A stretch of DNA of 64,000 nucleotides from positions 1,798,001 to 1,862,000 of the forward strand of contig NZ_CP145606.1 in the NCBI RefSeq assembly GCF_028776105.2, in the 5' to 3' direction. The DNA comes from Neisseria leonii. GTDB taxonomy: Bacteria; Pseudomonadota; Gammaproteobacteria; Burkholderiales; Neisseriaceae. Below the pieces are notes generated by a model, which was given only the letters and a program-made list of their open reading frames with translations, was not told the origin of the DNA and searched no databases. Position numbers and translations under genes: made by a program. Shown here in pieces: positions 62,295-64,000 of the stretch (its first letter is position 1; the number at the start of each line of letters is the position of its first letter).

Positions 62295-62427
62295 TTTTTG
62301 AACCGTTTGGCGGACGGAGCATCTGTTGTTTGACAGCGGGGTTATGTCTGATTTTCGGGTCGGAAAGCAGGACGGATACTTTCAGGACTGAATCCGGCCG
62401 GGTTTTACCGCCGTGCGTACGGGTGTG

Positions 62428-62452
62428 CGGTTTGCATCGGGTGTACAAACCG
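62428..62452. promoter_or_regulatory. Dyad upstream of betB
   Basis: CGGTTTG (62428-62434), 11 nt, CAAACCG (62446-62452), 60 nt before the betB ATG. A candidate operator. It does not match the BetI box as I know it. No clean promoter was found beside it. Confidence 0.35.
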
Positions 62453-62512
62453 TGCGGTATTGTGTTAGGGTAAAAAAAGAATTGCTGAAAATTTAAGCAG
62501 AAAAGGATTGCT

Positions 62513-63976
62513 ATGCACACGCTGACCGCCTACATCAACGGCACTTATACCGCCGTCAATCCCGCCGCCGAAACCTTTGCCAACATCAATCCGGCCAACG
62601 GCGGAACGCTGTCTGTGGTGCAGCAGAGTACGCCCGCAGAGGTTGATGCGGCCGTGCTGGCCGCCGCTGCGGGGCAGAAAATCTGGGCGGCGATGACGGC
62701 GGCCGAGCGTGCCCGTGTTCTGCTGAAAGCTGTGGCTTTATTGCGCGAACGCAATGATGAGCTGGCGCGTATCGAAACGCTGGATACGGGCAAACCGCTG
62801 AGCGAAACGCGCTATGTGGACATTGTAACCGGTGCCGATGTGATTGAATATTATGCCGGTTTGGCGCAGGCCGTCGAAGGCCGCCAGATTCCGTTGCGCG
62901 AGACGGCGTTTGCCTATACGCGGCAGGAGCCCTTGGGCGTGGTGGCGGGTATCGGCGCGTGGAATTATCCGGTTCAGATTGCGATGTGGAAAGCCGCCCC
63001 CGCGCTGGCGGCGGGCAATGCCATGATTTTCAAGCCGTCTGAAATCACGCCCACGGGCGCGCTGAAACTGGCGGAAATCTTCACGGAAGCAGGCCTGCCC
63101 GACGGGGTGTTCAATGTCGTACAGGGCGATTGGCGCGTGGGCGAGGCTTTGAGCCGCCACCCCGGCATCGCCAAAGTGTCGTTCACCGGCGGCGTGCCGA
63201 CCGGTAAAAAAGTGATGGTGCAGGCCGCAGAAAGCAGCCTGAAAGACATCACGATGGAGCTGGGCGGCAAATCGCCGCTGATTGTCTGCGAAGATGCCGA
63301 TTTGGATTTGGCGGCGGATATTGCGCTGATGGCGAATTTTTACAGCTCGGGACAGGTATGCACCAACGGCACGCGCGTGTTTGTGCCTGCCGCAGTGAAG
63401 GCGGATTTTGAAGCCAAAGTTATCGAGCGCGTGCAGCGTATCCGTATCGGCGACCCGCTGGATGAAAATGTGAATTTCGGCCCGCTGGCGAGTTTCCCGC
63501 ATATGGAAAAGGTGCTGGCCTATATCGAACGGGGCAAAGCCGAGGGCGCACGGCTGATTGCGGGCGGCGGCCGTCTGAGCGGAAACGGTTTGGACAAAGG
63601 CGCATACGTCGCGCCCACCGTATTTACCGACTGCACCGACGAAATGACGGTCTGCCGCGAAGAGATTTTCGGCCCCGTGATGAGCATTTTGGCCTACACT
63701 ACCGAAGAAGAAGTGATTGTCCGTGCCAACCATACCGATTACGGCCTGGCCGCCGGTGTGGTTACACGCGACATCAAACGCGCCCACCGCATTATTGGCC
63801 GTTTGCAGGCGGGCATCTGCTGGATCAACGCATGGGGCGAGTCGCCCGCGCAAATGCCCGTCGGCGGCTACAAACAGTCGGGCATCGGCCGCGAAAACGG
63901 TATTCAGACGCTGATGCACTACACTCAGACCAAATCCGTGCTGGTGGAACTGGGCGATTATCAGTCGGTGTTTTGA
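62513..63976 (+). CDS. betB: Betaine aldehyde dehydrogenase BetB
   Basis: A 487-aa NAD(P)-dependent aldehyde dehydrogenase. Catalytic Cys283 is in [16 protein letters not shown] and the general base Glu in [43 protein letters not shown] and the C-terminal [12 protein letters not shown] are typical of BetB. It oxidises betaine aldehyde to the osmoprotectant glycine betaine. Usual partners (betA, betI, betT) are not in the window but could follow beyond its end. AAAAGGA Shine-Dalgarno. A DUS overlaps the stop. Confidence 0.93.
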   Translation: MHTLTAYINGTYTAVNPAAETFANINPANGGTLSVVQQSTPAEVDAAVLAAAAGQKIWAAMTAAERARVLLKAVALLRERNDELARIETLDTGKPLSETRYVDIVTGADVIEYYAGLAQAVEGRQIPLRETAFAYTRQEPLGVVAGIGAWNYPVQIAMWKAAPALAAGNAMIFKPSEITPTGALKLAEIFTEAGLPDGVFNVVQGDWRVGEALSRHPGIAKVSFTGGVPTGKKVMVQAAESSLKDITMELGGKSPLIVCEDADLDLAADIALMANFYSSGQVCTNGTRVFVPAAVKADFEAKVIERVQRIRIGDPLDENVNFGPLASFPHMEKVLAYIERGKAEGARLIAGGGRLSGNGLDKGAYVAPTVFTDCTDEMTVCREEIFGPVMSILAYTTEEEVIVRANHTDYGLAAGVVTRDIKRAHRIIGRLQAGICWINAWGESPAQMPVGGYKQSGIGRENGIQTLMHYTQTKSVLVELGDYQSVF

Positions 63977-63987
63977 GGCCGTCTGAA
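63976..63987 (+). repeat. DUS after betB
   Basis: AGGCCGTCTGAA starting at the last base of the betB stop codon. Its inverted partner, if any, is beyond the window. Confidence 0.9.
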
Positions 63988-64000
63988 AACGCGGTATCCT

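Noticed and set aside
1..64000. tRNA, rRNA, CRISPR arrays, prophage, intact IS
   Set aside because: I looked in the long gaps (12.2-12.6, 21.7-22.1, 33.1-33.4, 42.0-42.3, 43.6-44.4, 46.9-47.8, 49.1-49.6 and 62.2-62.5 kb) and saw no cloverleaf, no regular direct repeat-spacer array and no transposase or phage gene. The palindromic repeats are not spaced like a CRISPR array.

Overview
This window is chromosomal DNA from a Neisseria species (Betaproteobacteria, Neisseriaceae). The clearest sign is the DNA uptake sequence (DUS) GCCGTCTGAA. It occurs dozens of times, mostly as the 12-mer AGGCCGTCTGAA (AG dialect), with a few ATGCCGTCTGAA copies, and often as inverted pairs after genes. The gene content agrees: nadR/farR-hpaC, lgtF, bioG, the str/S10/spc/alpha ribosomal cluster with neisserial-type proteins, and a three-gene cystine-type ABC transporter. 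The AG dialect and the high GC outside the ribosomal genes suggest a commensal or animal Neisseria rather than N. meningitidis or N. gonorrhoeae. I do not assign a species.

Layout. 1-6.6 kb: start of ppk, then rsmJ, a NUDIX hydrolase, nadR/farR-hpaC, a beta-carbonic anhydrase, and nadD-rsfS-(MliC lipoprotein)-rlmH. 6.8-11.0 kb, minus strand: a lipooligosaccharide (LOS) operon kdsD-kdsC-lptC-lptA-lgtF-GT2, covering Kdo synthesis, LOS export and core extension. 11.1-16.5 kb: tal, a small hydrolase, xthA, sdaA and a YheT hydrolase, with a 35-bp perfect palindrome in an AT-richer gap that may be insertion-sequence debris. 16.6-20.2 kb: the overlapping biotin operon bioB-bioF-bioG-bioC. 20.3-28.4 kb: selO, dusB-fis, purH, a 41-aa lipoprotein, a DUF3579-GNAT fusion, fxsA, an NlpD-like lipoprotein and ruvC. 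28.5-42.0 kb: rplC through rplQ without a break in gene order, but with no rpsJ in front and with a structured 224-bp gap between rpsQ and rplN. 42.3-49.5 kb: miaB, a DUF969/DUF979 membrane pair, pcp and an AzgA-type purine permease, in the only part of the window filled with a palindromic repeat family. 49.6-64 kb: mtgA, aroE, gltS, an LprI-domain lipoprotein, an AGCS symporter, metR, cstA with a small CC-ending protein and an ArsA-type ATPase, the ABC transporter, and betB.

The observations most worth following are: (1) a palindromic repeat family of about ten copies confined to 43.6-49.5 kb, including an imperfect tandem duplication; (2) a DUF979 gene broken at a run of seven G, where six would restore the frame; (3) an S10 operon cut between rpsJ and rplC, with its own extended -10 promoter and a perfect leader hairpin behind ruvC; (4) a structured region inside the ribosomal operon between rpsQ and rplN; (5) the cstA / CC-terminal protein / ArsA-ATPase operon; and (6) DUS copies that supply the stop codons of at least five genes. 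No rRNA, tRNA, CRISPR array, intact insertion sequence or prophage was seen.
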